From the NCBI GenBank assembly GCA_035478835.1, contig DATIJH010000009.1, positions 1-64,000 on the forward strand: 64,000 nt of DNA, given 5' to 3'. Below the pieces are notes generated by a model that had not been told where the DNA came from, did no database searches, and saw only the letters and a program-made list of their open reading frames with translations. This DNA is from DATASD01 sp035478835 (GTDB lineage Bacteria > Patescibacteriota > Saccharimonadia > Saccharimonadales > UBA4665). Both the position numbers and the translations under genes were made by a program. This document shows, in pieces, positions 41,955 through 50,680 of the stretch (position 1 is its first letter; every line of letters starts with the position of its first letter).

Positions 41955-42791
41955 ATGTCCGAGTTTCTGCCCCGCCCTGATCCTTTTTCTTCGTTTGCGC
42001 CTGAACTTGCAGCTCCCATGCCGCCGCCCACAGACTTTGTGCCGGCTGATTCAATACCCCATGAAGCCGAAGACACGACCGAAATTAACCCGGACGACCT
42101 CGCGGCCGACTATTTGCCAGATGACGAGGCGGCGTTAAGTGCCGAACAAATCGCTGAACAGGAGTGGCTTGCCGAGCTCGAACAGGGTGTGGCCGATGGT
42201 GATGTCGATGCTCTTATGGCGCTACTTGGCCATTATGGTCCGCAAATAAAAAGAATGATTTCCGGGAGACTACGGGGGGCGAGCGAAGAATATATCGAGG
42301 ATGTATTCCAGGAATGGCATATCTCGGCACTTACTAGCTTTCATAAATTCACCCATCAGCCCGACAGTAGTTTTATCGGCTGGATTGTGACGCTCGCAAA
42401 GCGCCGCATAGTTGACCAGATACGCATTGCGTCGAGGCGCCGCGAACGTATCCTGCTTGTATCGGACACTGGTCCTGCTATGGAATCGCAATCGCAAAAT
42501 TCCAACTTAGAGCGGCTAGGAGCCGCAGCGCTGGACGCATATCCGAGCGAAACGAATAACGAAGAACTGTATGCCCTGCTGGCCCAGCTCTCACCGAAGC
42601 AGCGCAAAATCTTTATTTTACGGATTGGATATGGTTTTAGTGCCGAGGAAACCGCGGAGATGGTTAATAGTACGGAAGGTGGGGTCCGCGTTGCGCAGCA
42701 CCGTGCGGTTGCCCGGTTACGCAGTATTATCAGGCAGAATCCCAAGAAATATGCTGATCTTCATGACCGGCTGCTTGGCTACTTGGAATAA
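41955..42791 (+). CDS. Sigma-70-family protein with acidic N-terminal extension
   Basis: 278 aa. The first ~75 residues are acidic/proline-rich, like the divergent neighbour. Region 2: YIEDVFQEWHISALTSFHKF, SFIGWIVTLAKRRIVDQIR; region 4: LSPKQRKIFILRIGYGFSAE and ETAEMVNSTEGGVRVAQHRA. TATAAT at 41917-41922 with a ~26-nt leader and GAGAG before the ATG. Its last 13 nt overlap the convergent umuC gene. Confidence 0.8.
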   Translation: MSEFLPRPDPFSSFAPELAAPMPPPTDFVPADSIPHEAEDTTEINPDDLAADYLPDDEAALSAEQIAEQEWLAELEQGVADGDVDALMALLGHYGPQIKRMISGRLRGASEEYIEDVFQEWHISALTSFHKFTHQPDSSFIGWIVTLAKRRIVDQIRIASRRRERILLVSDTGPAMESQSQNSNLERLGAAALDAYPSETNNEELYALLAQLSPKQRKIFILRIGYGFSAEETAEMVNSTEGGVRVAQHRAVARLRSIIRQNPKKYADLHDRLLGYLE

Positions 42792-44230
42792 TTCGGGCTT
42801 GTAATGATGGTAATGTGCGCCTCGGGCAGCTCGTCCCAGCGGCTGACGTAACGCGGCGAGCGCAGCCTGCGTTTGGGCTCCCAGGCCTTGCTGAGATCTT
42901 CGGCGGCGTAGTGCACGCGGTTTTTGCCGTAGCGTTTGTTGATAGCGTCGATGGCTTGCATGCGTTTGAGGCTGCGGGCATGCGCAGCCGGCTCGACGTA
43001 TCCCAGCAGGTCGGTCTGCAAGTGGCCGGCCGGTACGAAATCATACAGCAGGACGCCGCCGCGGTGGTAGCTGTGATTTGGGCTGTAGCCCGCTTGCACC
43101 AGCTCCAGCAATTTGGTGATGAGTAATCCGGTGTCGTTGGTGGGTGTGTTGAACGCGATTTCGCCGGTCCAGCGCCGGTAACCCGGCTTGTGCCGGTTGG
43201 TGGTCAAGAAGAAAGCGGCGCGCCGAGCGAGTAAATTTTCGCCACGCAAGCGTCCGGCGGCTTGGGCCGTTAGGCTGGCAATGGCGGCTTCGAGCACATG
43301 GAATTCACCGGTGTCTTCGCCAAACATGCGCGTGCGCGCCAGCGAGTGGCGAACGGCTTTTTCGCGCTCAAGCTCAAAGCAGCTCGTACCGTTTAATTCG
43401 GTAACGAGCTGGCGACCGCGGATACCCATAAGCTGCTGAGCGCGCTGCGGCCGCAATCGGCGTAAATGCAGTGCGGTGCCGATGCCTTCGGCGCGCAGTT
43501 TTGGCGCCAGCCGCCAGCCTACGCCCCAGACGTCTTTGAGCGGCACGCCGTTTAAGAGGTCATCTTGTTCGGCTTGCGTGAGCCCAATAAAATTCAGCAC
43601 GCCACCGTATGCATCGTGTTTTTTGGCGAGGTCGGCGCCGAGCTTGGCAAGCGTTTTACAGGGGGCAATGCCAATCGAAACCGGCACGCCAACTTCGCGC
43701 AGAACGGTTTCGCGCACTGCTTTGCCCCAGGCTGCGTAATCGGCGATATTGAGTTCAGAAAGATCGAGGAACGACTCGTCTACCGAATATACTTCGATGT
43801 GCGGCGTGACGCGCCGGAGTACGTCGGTGATGCGCCGCGAAATATTGCCGTACAACTCAAAATTGCCCGAAAATTGCACAATGCCCTGCCGTTTGAACTC
43901 CTCGCGGAACTTAAAAGCCGGCGCGCCCATGGGAATGCCGAGCTGTTTGGATTCATTGCTCCGCGCCACCACGCAGCCGTCGTTGCTGCTTAAGACGACG
44001 ACGGGTTTGCCCTCGAGGTCGGGGCGGAAAATACGTTCGCAACTTACAAAAAAATTATTGCAGTCGATGAGGGCGAAGATTTTTTGCGGCTCCGAACGGG
44101 CCCCAGCTCCGCCCTCGGAACCGTTTCCGCGCGGTAAAGCTGCTGTCGAGCCTAAGGTCTCGCCAGACAGCTTTCCGGCTGCACTTCGCCTGAGTTCCTC
44201 GTTCGGAGCTGGGGCCCGTTCGGAGCTCAT
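42779..44230 (-). CDS. umuC: Y-family DNA polymerase UmuC with N-terminal palindromic insert
   Basis: 483 aa. Polymerase core from residue ~50: FALIDCNNFFVSCERIFRPD, GCVVARSNESKQLGIPMG, YSVDESFLDLSEL with the catalytic Asp-Glu, GIAPCKTLAKLGADLAKKH, GVGWRLAPKLRAEGIGT, then the little finger and C-terminal UmuC domain (TNRHKPGYRRWTGEIAF). It performs translesion synthesis. Codons 2-47 are supplied by a 138-nt element with 23-bp perfect terminal inverted repeats; removing it leaves ATG ACG CAA AAA ATC, a normal UmuC start. The ATG is 2 nt after the umuD-like stop. Confidence 0.93.
   Translation of the reverse strand: MSSERAPAPNEELRRSAAGKLSGETLGSTAALPRGNGSEGGAGARSEPQKIFALIDCNNFFVSCERIFRPDLEGKPVVVLSSNDGCVVARSNESKQLGIPMGAPAFKFREEFKRQGIVQFSGNFELYGNISRRITDVLRRVTPHIEVYSVDESFLDLSELNIADYAAWGKAVRETVLREVGVPVSIGIAPCKTLAKLGADLAKKHDAYGGVLNFIGLTQAEQDDLLNGVPLKDVWGVGWRLAPKLRAEGIGTALHLRRLRPQRAQQLMGIRGRQLVTELNGTSCFELEREKAVRHSLARTRMFGEDTGEFHVLEAAIASLTAQAAGRLRGENLLARRAAFFLTTNRHKPGYRRWTGEIAFNTPTNDTGLLITKLLELVQAGYSPNHSYHRGGVLLYDFVPAGHLQTDLLGYVEPAAHARSLKRMQAIDAINKRYGKNRVHYAAEDLSKAWEPKRRLRSPRYVSRWDELPEAHITIITSPNYSK
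44089..44226. repeat. In-frame palindromic element inside umuC
   Basis: The 23-bp arms 44089-44111 and 44204-44226 are perfect inverted repeats (arm begins GCTCCGAACGGGCC). Inner complementarity (AAAGCTG at about 44136 with CAGCTTT at about 44168) makes the 92-nt middle fold too. The length, 138 nt = 46 codons, keeps the umuC frame, and the arm abuts the start codon region. This is the arrangement of Rickettsia palindromic elements, which also insert in frame into genes. No target duplication is visible. Confidence 0.8.
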
Positions 44231-44232
44231 AA

Positions 44233-44574
44233 TTATTCGTTTCCTTTTCGGAACTGGTGAATTACGCTTGTAATTACACCCCAGCTCATGCTATCTTCTG
44301 CCAGCTGGCCAAAGCGCGAAATTCGAAACGTGTCGGCGTCCCACCACACCACTAAATCGGTTTTGCGCGGGTCCAGCGCTCGGTCGACAATTGCGATGTC
44401 GCCGTCAAAAATCCCAAAGTCCTCACCCGCATCGCCGCGGATGCGGAACAAAAACGTGCTGGTTGCACGCCGAACCAGCAGCTGATTTAAGTCCAGTCCG
44501 GATAGACTTGTGTCGGCTGCGGGGTTAGGAAAACCGGCGTGTATCGACACGCCGTCACGTTCGTCCTCGCTCAT
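44233..44574 (-). CDS. UmuD-like protein lacking the catalytic dyad
   Basis: 113 aa from the ATG at 44574, whose TATACT (44582-44587) begins 13 nt upstream. GFPNPAAD and LDLNQLLVRRATSTFLF match UmuD closely. In UmuD the nucleophile Ser60 sits in GDSM and Lys97 in TVKKL; here the motif is GDAG (Ala49) and FRISR (Ser86), so both catalytic residues are gone. The cleavage-site Cys-Gly is Ala-Gly, with only 13 residues before the mature-like GFP. It should be a non-cleaving partner of UmuC, resembling UmuD' from birth. Confidence 0.8.
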   Translation of the reverse strand: MSEDERDGVSIHAGFPNPAADTSLSGLDLNQLLVRRATSTFLFRIRGDAGEDFGIFDGDIAIVDRALDPRKTDLVVWWDADTFRISRFGQLAEDSMSWGVITSVIHQFRKGNE

Positions 44575-44642
44575 GCTATTAAGTATACGCCCAGTGTCGG
44601 ATATTTGCATTTTTAGGTATTTTGATTTATGATATGTAAAAT

Positions 44643-45245
44643 ATGCAGACACGACGTGGCAGTTCGGTGGGGATTGCTCTTACCAGAGAAGCCTTCCGTA
44701 TGGCTGAGCGGCAGCACGTTGTACTTATCGAGCCGAATGTAAGTGCAATGGCCGCGATTGCCCGCTTTCTCAAAATTATCGGACCGAACGAGCCACTCCC
44801 TTCTCAGATGCTCGTAGTACGTGCGAGCGAGCGGCTGTGCGGTGAACAGCCATGGGACGATATACTGCCGCGTAACCTGAAACCGCGCGCCAGAGAGGTC
44901 CGCGATTATCGCTTCGCGGCATTTGCTGGCGATAAGACGGTGGCCGATTTTACGCGTGACCAGGTCGTTGGTGCGGCCCGGGCAGTTGGCGCACGTGCAC
45001 TTACAGAGGTAAGTATTCCTGATTGGCAGGCTAGCAGGCAGGTCTATGCGACGGCATACGCGAAAGGTTTGCTACAAGGTCAGCGCCCGCTCGATCTCTT
45101 ACCAGAAGGCATGGCGCCTACATTGCCAGACATGGACCGCGTGCAGCGAGGTGTCGTGATGCCAGATGCCGAAGATTTACGAATGCTTGATTATATCAGC
45201 AAATCCCCTCGGGTGCCGAACCCATTCTATATCGCAGCTCGGTAG
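44643..45245 (+). CDS. Hypothetical protein divergent from umuD-like
   Basis: 200 aa, soluble, no recognised family. Alanine/arginine-rich, mostly helical in appearance (AMAAIARFLKIIG, VVGAARAVGARALTEVSI), with proline-rich C-terminal third. TATGAT (44628-44633) begins 15 nt before the ATG, so the transcript is almost leaderless. The 68-bp gap to the umuD-like gene carries promoters on both strands, so the two may be co-regulated, for instance after DNA damage. Confidence 0.55.
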   Translation: MQTRRGSSVGIALTREAFRMAERQHVVLIEPNVSAMAAIARFLKIIGPNEPLPSQMLVVRASERLCGEQPWDDILPRNLKPRAREVRDYRFAAFAGDKTVADFTRDQVVGAARAVGARALTEVSIPDWQASRQVYATAYAKGLLQGQRPLDLLPEGMAPTLPDMDRVQRGVVMPDAEDLRMLDYISKSPRVPNPFYIAAR

Positions 45246-45287
45246 CTTCCCTCGCTTGCCGTATTGCTGACTCGTCTTCCATGGGCT

Positions 45288-45713
45288 TTATTTAATGGTG
45301 CTTAGGAAGTCCACGAGCTCCCGTGGCGTGATTTCGGCTTTTACGATGTAGCCGTCGGCTTGATGCTCGATGTCGGCGCGGATGTCCTCGCGTTGCTCAA
45401 GGTTGGTGGTGATGATGATTTTGGCGCGCAGGCTTGGTGTTTCATTTTTGTCGCGAAGGCGGCGCAGCACCTCGATGCCGGTGATCGTAGGGATCATAAG
45501 GTCAAGCAGGATAATGTCGAACTGGTCGGTTTTGGCTAGATCGAGTCCGCGCTGTCCGTCAACTTCGACGGTGACTTCGTAGCCGGCGCGCGTTAAGGCG
45601 CGGACGTACAGCTCGCTAATAAAATGCTCGTCTTCGACGCAAAGTACTTTTTTGCCCGCGCCTGGCGCCGGGTTTTGCACTGTGGGATTTGTAGGGTTCG
45701 CTGAGGGTTCCAT
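45288..45713 (-). CDS. Stand-alone response regulator receiver protein
   Basis: 141 aa. A ~20-residue proline/asparagine-rich head precedes a receiver domain: VLCVEDEHFISELYVRAL, FDIILLDLMIPTITGIEVLR with the phospho-acceptor Asp, KIIITTNLEQRED, and GYIVKAEITP with the Lys. There is no output domain, so it signals by protein contacts (CheY-like). Downstream of the histidine kinase with a 6-nt gap, hence its partner. Confidence 0.9.
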   Translation of the reverse strand: MEPSANPTNPTVQNPAPGAGKKVLCVEDEHFISELYVRALTRAGYEVTVEVDGQRGLDLAKTDQFDIILLDLMIPTITGIEVLRRLRDKNETPSLRAKIIITTNLEQREDIRADIEHQADGYIVKAEITPRELVDFLSTIK

Positions 45714-45719
45714 ATAAAG

Positions 45720-47261
45720 TTATCTCCGGTACATTGAGTGGTTTTTGATCCAGCCGTGCGCGCTGTGCACGATACCGCTATTATTATCGCCGGTTTTCTG
45801 CTCTGCGGCAAGCTTGGCGTACGGTAAAACGGTAAAGCCAAAGGTGCTGCCCTCGCCCTCTTTCGATTTGACCCAGATTTGGCCGCCGTGCGCGCTCACG
45901 ATTGCTTTGCTTAAGTACAGGCCGAGCCCGGTGCCGCCGATCTGCGAGCGGTTGCGGTGGTTGCGGTAAAATTTGTCGAATAAGTTGCCCACGGCGGCCG
46001 TGGGTACGCCGACGCCAAAATCGCGGACGGTGGTCTCGACGTCGCCATCATGAGTGAGCTGCGTGCTGATGACGATGCGGTTGCTGTCGGCGCTGTACTT
46101 TATGGCGTTGTCGATGAGATTCGTGATGACTTCGTAAATGCTGACGCGGTCAACGCCGACGGGCGGCAGATCCTTGGCGATGTCCGTCTCAAGCGCGATG
46201 CCCCGCACCTGGGCGCGCAGGCTCATATCGTTGACGGCGCTTTGCACGATGTCCGGCCAGTTTTGCTCGCTCAGGCGCAGCTCTAACTGGTCATTCTCGA
46301 TGCGCGCCACGTTTAAGATGTTATTCACAAATGCCGCGAGCTGCTGCGAGGCCGCGCTCATCTTAGACATAAAGCCGGCGAGCTCTGGGTCGAGCTTACC
46401 CGAAAGCTCCTCTTCGAACGCTTCCACGTAGCCGCGCAATAATGTAAGCGGCGTGCGCAGCTCGTGCACGGCCAGCGCCACAAAGCCGATCGCCTGATCG
46501 TCCTGCGAGTACTGATCGGTGTGGTCAAAAAAGACCAGCATGGTTTGGTAGCCCTGCGGGTTGCCGCGGTTGTAGTACGCGGCCAGGTCAAATTGCAGCG
46601 TGGTTTTGCTGTCCGGTGGCGTTAGGCGGACGCGCTCCCAGGTGGCGGTGTCAACCGGTTTATTGGCCCTGGCTTGGTTAAGCCAGGCGTCAAAGGTGTG
46701 TTCGTTCGTAAACGACATATCAAGCACCGAATATACGTTCTGTCCGATCGTCGCATCTGCGTCACGCTGAATATACTTGAGCATATTGCTGTTGGCGAAC
46801 AAAACATTATTGTCTTTGTCGAGTATCATGAGTGGCAGCGGCAGACTGTTGGCAACGAAATCGGTCTGCAGCTCGATGTGCTTGCGCGATGAAAGCCGAT
46901 CCACGCTTTCGGCTACGCTCGCCAGCTGGTAAATGTGCGTTACCAGGCTCGTAATGAGGTCTTTGCCAAGGTGGTTGTGCTTGAGATCGGGCGCTGGCGT
47001 GTTGGCTGTATCTGGCGCAATGTGCAGAATCGCCTGCCAGATAATGCGCGTTGGCTGCGTTAGGTAGCGGGCGCTCACCCACGGCAAAAAAGTCAGCGTG
47101 AACACCGACACCACACCGACGGCGGCGATCAGCTCGTACCCATTAAGCTTTAAGACATGCTCGGCTACCCACCAGTCGGCCAGCACAATAAGATTGTCGA
47201 ACAGCAGCACAATAAAAACATGGACGCGGAACTGGCTGGTAAGTTTTTGCAGGTGGTTCAT
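45720..47261 (-). CDS. Sensor histidine kinase with PAS domain
   Basis: 513 aa. Two transmembrane segments (VHVFIVLLFDNLIVLADWWV and LIAAVGVVSVFTLTFLPWV), a PAS-like domain (LPLPLMILDKDNNVLFANSN), HisKA box FVALAVHELRTPLTLLRGY, and HATPase with NLIDNAIKYS, DFGVGVPTAAV and IGGTGLGLYLSKAIV. The ATG directly follows the DUF3048 stop (TAGATG), so kinase output may be linked to that protein. Signal unknown. Confidence 0.9.
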   Translation of the reverse strand: MNHLQKLTSQFRVHVFIVLLFDNLIVLADWWVAEHVLKLNGYELIAAVGVVSVFTLTFLPWVSARYLTQPTRIIWQAILHIAPDTANTPAPDLKHNHLGKDLITSLVTHIYQLASVAESVDRLSSRKHIELQTDFVANSLPLPLMILDKDNNVLFANSNMLKYIQRDADATIGQNVYSVLDMSFTNEHTFDAWLNQARANKPVDTATWERVRLTPPDSKTTLQFDLAAYYNRGNPQGYQTMLVFFDHTDQYSQDDQAIGFVALAVHELRTPLTLLRGYVEAFEEELSGKLDPELAGFMSKMSAASQQLAAFVNNILNVARIENDQLELRLSEQNWPDIVQSAVNDMSLRAQVRGIALETDIAKDLPPVGVDRVSIYEVITNLIDNAIKYSADSNRIVISTQLTHDGDVETTVRDFGVGVPTAAVGNLFDKFYRNHRNRSQIGGTGLGLYLSKAIVSAHGGQIWVKSKEGEGSTFGFTVLPYAKLAAEQKTGDNNSGIVHSAHGWIKNHSMYRR

Positions 47262-48491
47262 CTATTTGTACGTTACGCCGCTGGCCGATCCGAGTACGGT
47301 AATCCATGTTTGGCCGGCGTTGAGCTTGATCGGTTGGCCGTCGGCACCGGTAAACGTAAACTGGGCGGCACCGCTCGTTTTGCTCCAGGTTCCCTGCTGC
47401 ACGCCGCCGTCCTGGAAGACGTACATTGCGCCGCTGCCGATGGTGTTGTAGCTGGTGTGCAGGTCATCGGCCTCGATGCCCTGCTGCATTACAAGTGCTA
47501 CGACTACTTTTGGCGTGATCTGAAATTTAGTGCCAGCCTGGTCGATTTGCAGATGCGGACTGCCGCCTTCGCTGCGTGTATAGGTGTTATTGGTGGCATT
47601 GTAGTCAAAGTGCGAGTTGTACGCCTGGCTGGAAATCGCAAAGTCGATGCCGGTAACGTTCGGCTGCTTGCGTGGACTTTCTGCTTTGCGCGGGAAGCTG
47701 GTGTACTTGCTGGCGCCATAGCCTTTTTTGCTCTCGATGGCGTTCAGGTTGCCCATGTTGGTGTAAACATTATGCGGCGCAAACCGGCTGGTGATGCGCG
47801 TGTAGTAGCTGCCATTTGCGAACTGGTCGAGATCTTTAATACCCCACGATTTAATGTCGCTCAAAGCTTCCGGACTACCGCCAACATGTGCGACGGATGC
47901 ATCAAAACCCTGCAGCCACTGCAAATAATAAGGCCGCGCGGAGCGTACCGGGCCGATATAATCCGGCGCCGTATCCTGGAACAGCGCCAAAAAACGCGTG
48001 ATGCCGCCTTCGGCAACAGCTTCAAACACCACGCCAGCTTGGTTGAGACCGGACTGCGGCCGTGCATCCAGGCTGTTTTCGATCATAACAGCGGTGACGG
48101 GCCGTTGATTGACGCCAGGGTCAACCTGTAAACCGGTCAGGTTTGAGGCCACGGTTGTGGGCTGCGGCGCGGGCTTAACGGCGGCTTTTTGAACCTTGCC
48201 AACACTTGACTTATTAGCTGGATGCGCCGCCTTCCACGCCCACCAGCCGCCCGCGGCAATAATAATGGCACCCAGAACGACGCCAATAATAATCCATTGC
48301 TTTTTAGTGAGGTGGAACCCGCGTTTTTTGCCGGGCTTATTATTTTGTAATGCAGAATTGTCGATGGTTGGTTCTTCGCCATAGTCTGGCTTGCTGGCGC
48401 CGGGCGCCGTTCCTGGTGTGTTTTGGTTTTGGGGTGTGCTGGGCCGCGGTTGTTCACCGTCAGAGCGTTTGGGCACGAAATCATTAATCAT
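47262..48491 (-). CDS. DUF3048-domain membrane protein (YerB-like)
   Basis: 409 aa. A polar head (1-55), one transmembrane helix (WIIIGVVLGAIIIAAGGWWAW), then DUF3048: RPVTAVMIENSLDARPQSGL, VFEAVAEGGITRFLALFQ, IGPVRSARPYYLQWL, VAHVGGSPEAL and RFAPHNVYTNM. The C-terminal part has FDYNATNNTYTRSEGGSPHL. Exported family of unknown biochemistry linked to the envelope. TACAAT (48499-48504) begins 13 nt before the ATG. First gene of an operon with the histidine kinase and receiver. Confidence 0.88.
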   Translation of the reverse strand: MINDFVPKRSDGEQPRPSTPQNQNTPGTAPGASKPDYGEEPTIDNSALQNNKPGKKRGFHLTKKQWIIIGVVLGAIIIAAGGWWAWKAAHPANKSSVGKVQKAAVKPAPQPTTVASNLTGLQVDPGVNQRPVTAVMIENSLDARPQSGLNQAGVVFEAVAEGGITRFLALFQDTAPDYIGPVRSARPYYLQWLQGFDASVAHVGGSPEALSDIKSWGIKDLDQFANGSYYTRITSRFAPHNVYTNMGNLNAIESKKGYGASKYTSFPRKAESPRKQPNVTGIDFAISSQAYNSHFDYNATNNTYTRSEGGSPHLQIDQAGTKFQITPKVVVALVMQQGIEADDLHTSYNTIGSGAMYVFQDGGVQQGTWSKTSGAAQFTFTGADGQPIKLNAGQTWITVLGSASGVTYK

Positions 48492-48529
48492 AACCACTAT
48501 TGTAGCAGACCTTGGCAATGCCTTTGGAG

Positions 48530-49153
48530 TTATAAATTTGGCGGCAGCAGATGCCCTGCTTTGTCGCGCTTGGTGCGCAAATATTTTACGTTGCCGTCTG
48601 TCACGCCTGCCACGAGCGGGATCGGAGTTACTCGCAAGCCGTATCCGGCAAGCGCGTCAATTTTACAGGGATTGTTCGACATAAGCCGTACTTTCTTAAA
48701 GCCGTTGTTCAAAAGAAAGCGGGCGCAGTGTCCGTATTGCCTTGTATCAAAAGGCAGTCCCAGATGTCTATACGCTTCGACTGTGTCGAGGCCATTTTGT
48801 GCTGCAATGGCGTAGCCTCGCGCTTTAGCGGCCAGTCCGGCGCCACGTCCCTCTTGCTCGAGATAAAAGAAAATGCCACTGCCCTCGGCGGCGATTCTTG
48901 CCATTGCTGTCAGACGTTGCGCATCGCAGTCGCATTCACTCGAACCGAGTATCTCGCTGTACTGGCACGCCGAATGCATGCGAATAAGCGGCCCGCCGGT
49001 CATATCTTGCTCCTCGGACATAATAACCATATCGCCTCGGACGCCGGCTAGAGCTGGTCCTTCCTCCTCGCAAATAGGTTCAAGCGGGTACACCCTAATA
49101 TTGGCGGCCATGGTGCGAGATGGAAATGATACGTAGAGGTTCTCGGCGGTCAT
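48530..49153 (-). CDS. ribA: GTP cyclohydrolase II-like protein
   Basis: 207 aa. RMHSACQYSEILGSSECDCD has the Zn-binding Cys-x10-Cys-x-Cys; IFFYLEQEGRGAGLAAKARG is the GTP-binding arm, LGLPFDTRQYG carries the catalytic Asp/Arg, and LMSNNPCKIDALAGYGL follows. It opens the GTP imidazole ring, the first step to riboflavin or pterin-like compounds. No other riboflavin gene is in the window, so its product may feed a salvage or unknown pathway. Follows gltX by 22 nt, likely the same transcript. Confidence 0.85.
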   Translation of the reverse strand: MTAENLYVSFPSRTMAANIRVYPLEPICEEEGPALAGVRGDMVIMSEEQDMTGGPLIRMHSACQYSEILGSSECDCDAQRLTAMARIAAEGSGIFFYLEQEGRGAGLAAKARGYAIAAQNGLDTVEAYRHLGLPFDTRQYGHCARFLLNNGFKKVRLMSNNPCKIDALAGYGLRVTPIPLVAGVTDGNVKYLRTKRDKAGHLLPPNL

Positions 49154-49175
49154 GGCTGGATCTTTTGATGATTAA

Positions 49176-50621
49176 TTATGTGGTAATTGCGGCGAGCAAG
49201 GTGTCCATGCGCCGCAGGCTTGTCTCTTTGCCAAGTACGGCGAGCGTGTCGGCGAGGCCCGGACTGGCGGGCGCTTCGGTGGTCGAAACGCGTATCAGGC
49301 TAAATAGTACGCCGGGTTTTTGGCCGGTTTTTTTGAGTAATTTGTTGAGCGTTTCGGTCAGTGTTGCGGTGTTGAAATCGCTGGCAGCGAGTGCTTCGCG
49401 GCTTTCAGCAAGCAGGGATTTTAAATCCTTGGGTGCAAGCTTTTTAAGCTGCTTGTTACCGCTGATGAGCTCGGAGTTAACCGGCAAATCCGTAAAGAAA
49501 AACTGGCTGAGCGTGGGCAGTTCACTAAAGAACTTGAGGCGTTCCTGGACGAGTGCGAGCACTTGCTTTTTGTAATCATCACCATATGTTGCTGCCTCGG
49601 CCGGCCAGTAGCCGGTAACTTTTTTGTATAATTCATCGAGCGGCAGTTCGCGGATGTAGTGCCCGTTCATCCAGAGCAAGCGGTTTTCGTCAAAGCGGGC
49701 GCCGCTGCGCTGCACGCGGTCCAGGCTGAATTTTTTAATGAGCTCTTCTATGGTAAATAATTCTTGCTCGGTGCCGTCGTTCCAGCCGAGTGACGCGATG
49801 AAATTAACCAGCGCCTCTGGCAGAAAGCCGTCGCGGATGTAATCGAGCACGTCTTTGGCGCCGTCGCGCTTGCTGAGTTTTTTCTTGCCGTCCGGCCCCA
49901 TGATGTGCGGCACCGTGGCGATCAAAGGCCGCTCAATCTCGAGCGCCTCGTACAGGTTCAGGTAGTTTGGTGTGCTGGCCAAAAACTCTTGGCCGCGAAT
50001 GATGCAGCTGATGTTCATTTCGGCATCGTCGATGATGTGCGCGAAGTTGTACGTCGGGTAGCCGTCGGACTTAATGAGTACGATGTCGTCGATGACTTCC
50101 GGGCCGGCGTGCAGATCGCCCATGACTTCGTCGTGCCAGTCATACGCTTTTGGATCGGACTTGAAACGCAAAGTCATGTCCAGGTCCCACTGTATGTTTA
50201 AATTTGTCGGCCGGTGGTCGCGGTACAAAAACGGACGCTTTTCTTTTTTGGCTTGCTCACGAAAAGCCTGTACTTCTTCCGGGGTGTAAGGGTCAACATA
50301 TGCCCTGCCCGACTGCAATAATTTGTGAGCCCAAATGTCGTACGACCCTTTGGCCATGCGTTCGCTTTGACGGTACGGCGCGTACGGGCCGCCGATGTCC
50401 GGACCCTCATCGTATTGCAGGCCCAGTGCTTTGAGACTTTCCATGAGGTGCTTGTCGGCGCCAGCAACCTCGCGTTTTTTGTCGGTATCCTCGAGGCGCA
50501 GCACAAACTGTCCCTTGCCTTGGCGCGCCAACAGCCACGCAAACAATGCGGTGCGAATACCGCCAACATGCAAATAGCCGGTCGGGCTCGGCGCAAAACG
50601 GGTGCGGACAGTCGTGTTCAT
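49176..50621 (-). CDS. gltX: Glutamyl-tRNA synthetase
   Basis: 481 aa from the ATG at 50621: TATAAT (50629-50634) begins 13 nt upstream, so the upstream in-frame ATG at 50630 is not used. Class I core: RFAPSPTGYLHVGGIRTAL with the HIGH-type motif (HVGG), VLRLEDTDKKRE, and KMSKS-type KKLSKRDGAKD. The anticodon-binding helical domain follows. It charges tRNA-Glu, and in organisms without GlnRS also tRNA-Gln for GatCAB. Co-transcribed with ribA-like. Confidence 0.97.
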   Translation of the reverse strand: MNTTVRTRFAPSPTGYLHVGGIRTALFAWLLARQGKGQFVLRLEDTDKKREVAGADKHLMESLKALGLQYDEGPDIGGPYAPYRQSERMAKGSYDIWAHKLLQSGRAYVDPYTPEEVQAFREQAKKEKRPFLYRDHRPTNLNIQWDLDMTLRFKSDPKAYDWHDEVMGDLHAGPEVIDDIVLIKSDGYPTYNFAHIIDDAEMNISCIIRGQEFLASTPNYLNLYEALEIERPLIATVPHIMGPDGKKKLSKRDGAKDVLDYIRDGFLPEALVNFIASLGWNDGTEQELFTIEELIKKFSLDRVQRSGARFDENRLLWMNGHYIRELPLDELYKKVTGYWPAEAATYGDDYKKQVLALVQERLKFFSELPTLSQFFFTDLPVNSELISGNKQLKKLAPKDLKSLLAESREALAASDFNTATLTETLNKLLKKTGQKPGVLFSLIRVSTTEAPASPGLADTLAVLGKETSLRRMDTLLAAITT

Positions 50622-50680
50622 CTGGTACATTATAAAATACCCTTCCCCCTTACGCCAAGTGGTTAAGCTGCTGCGGCTGC

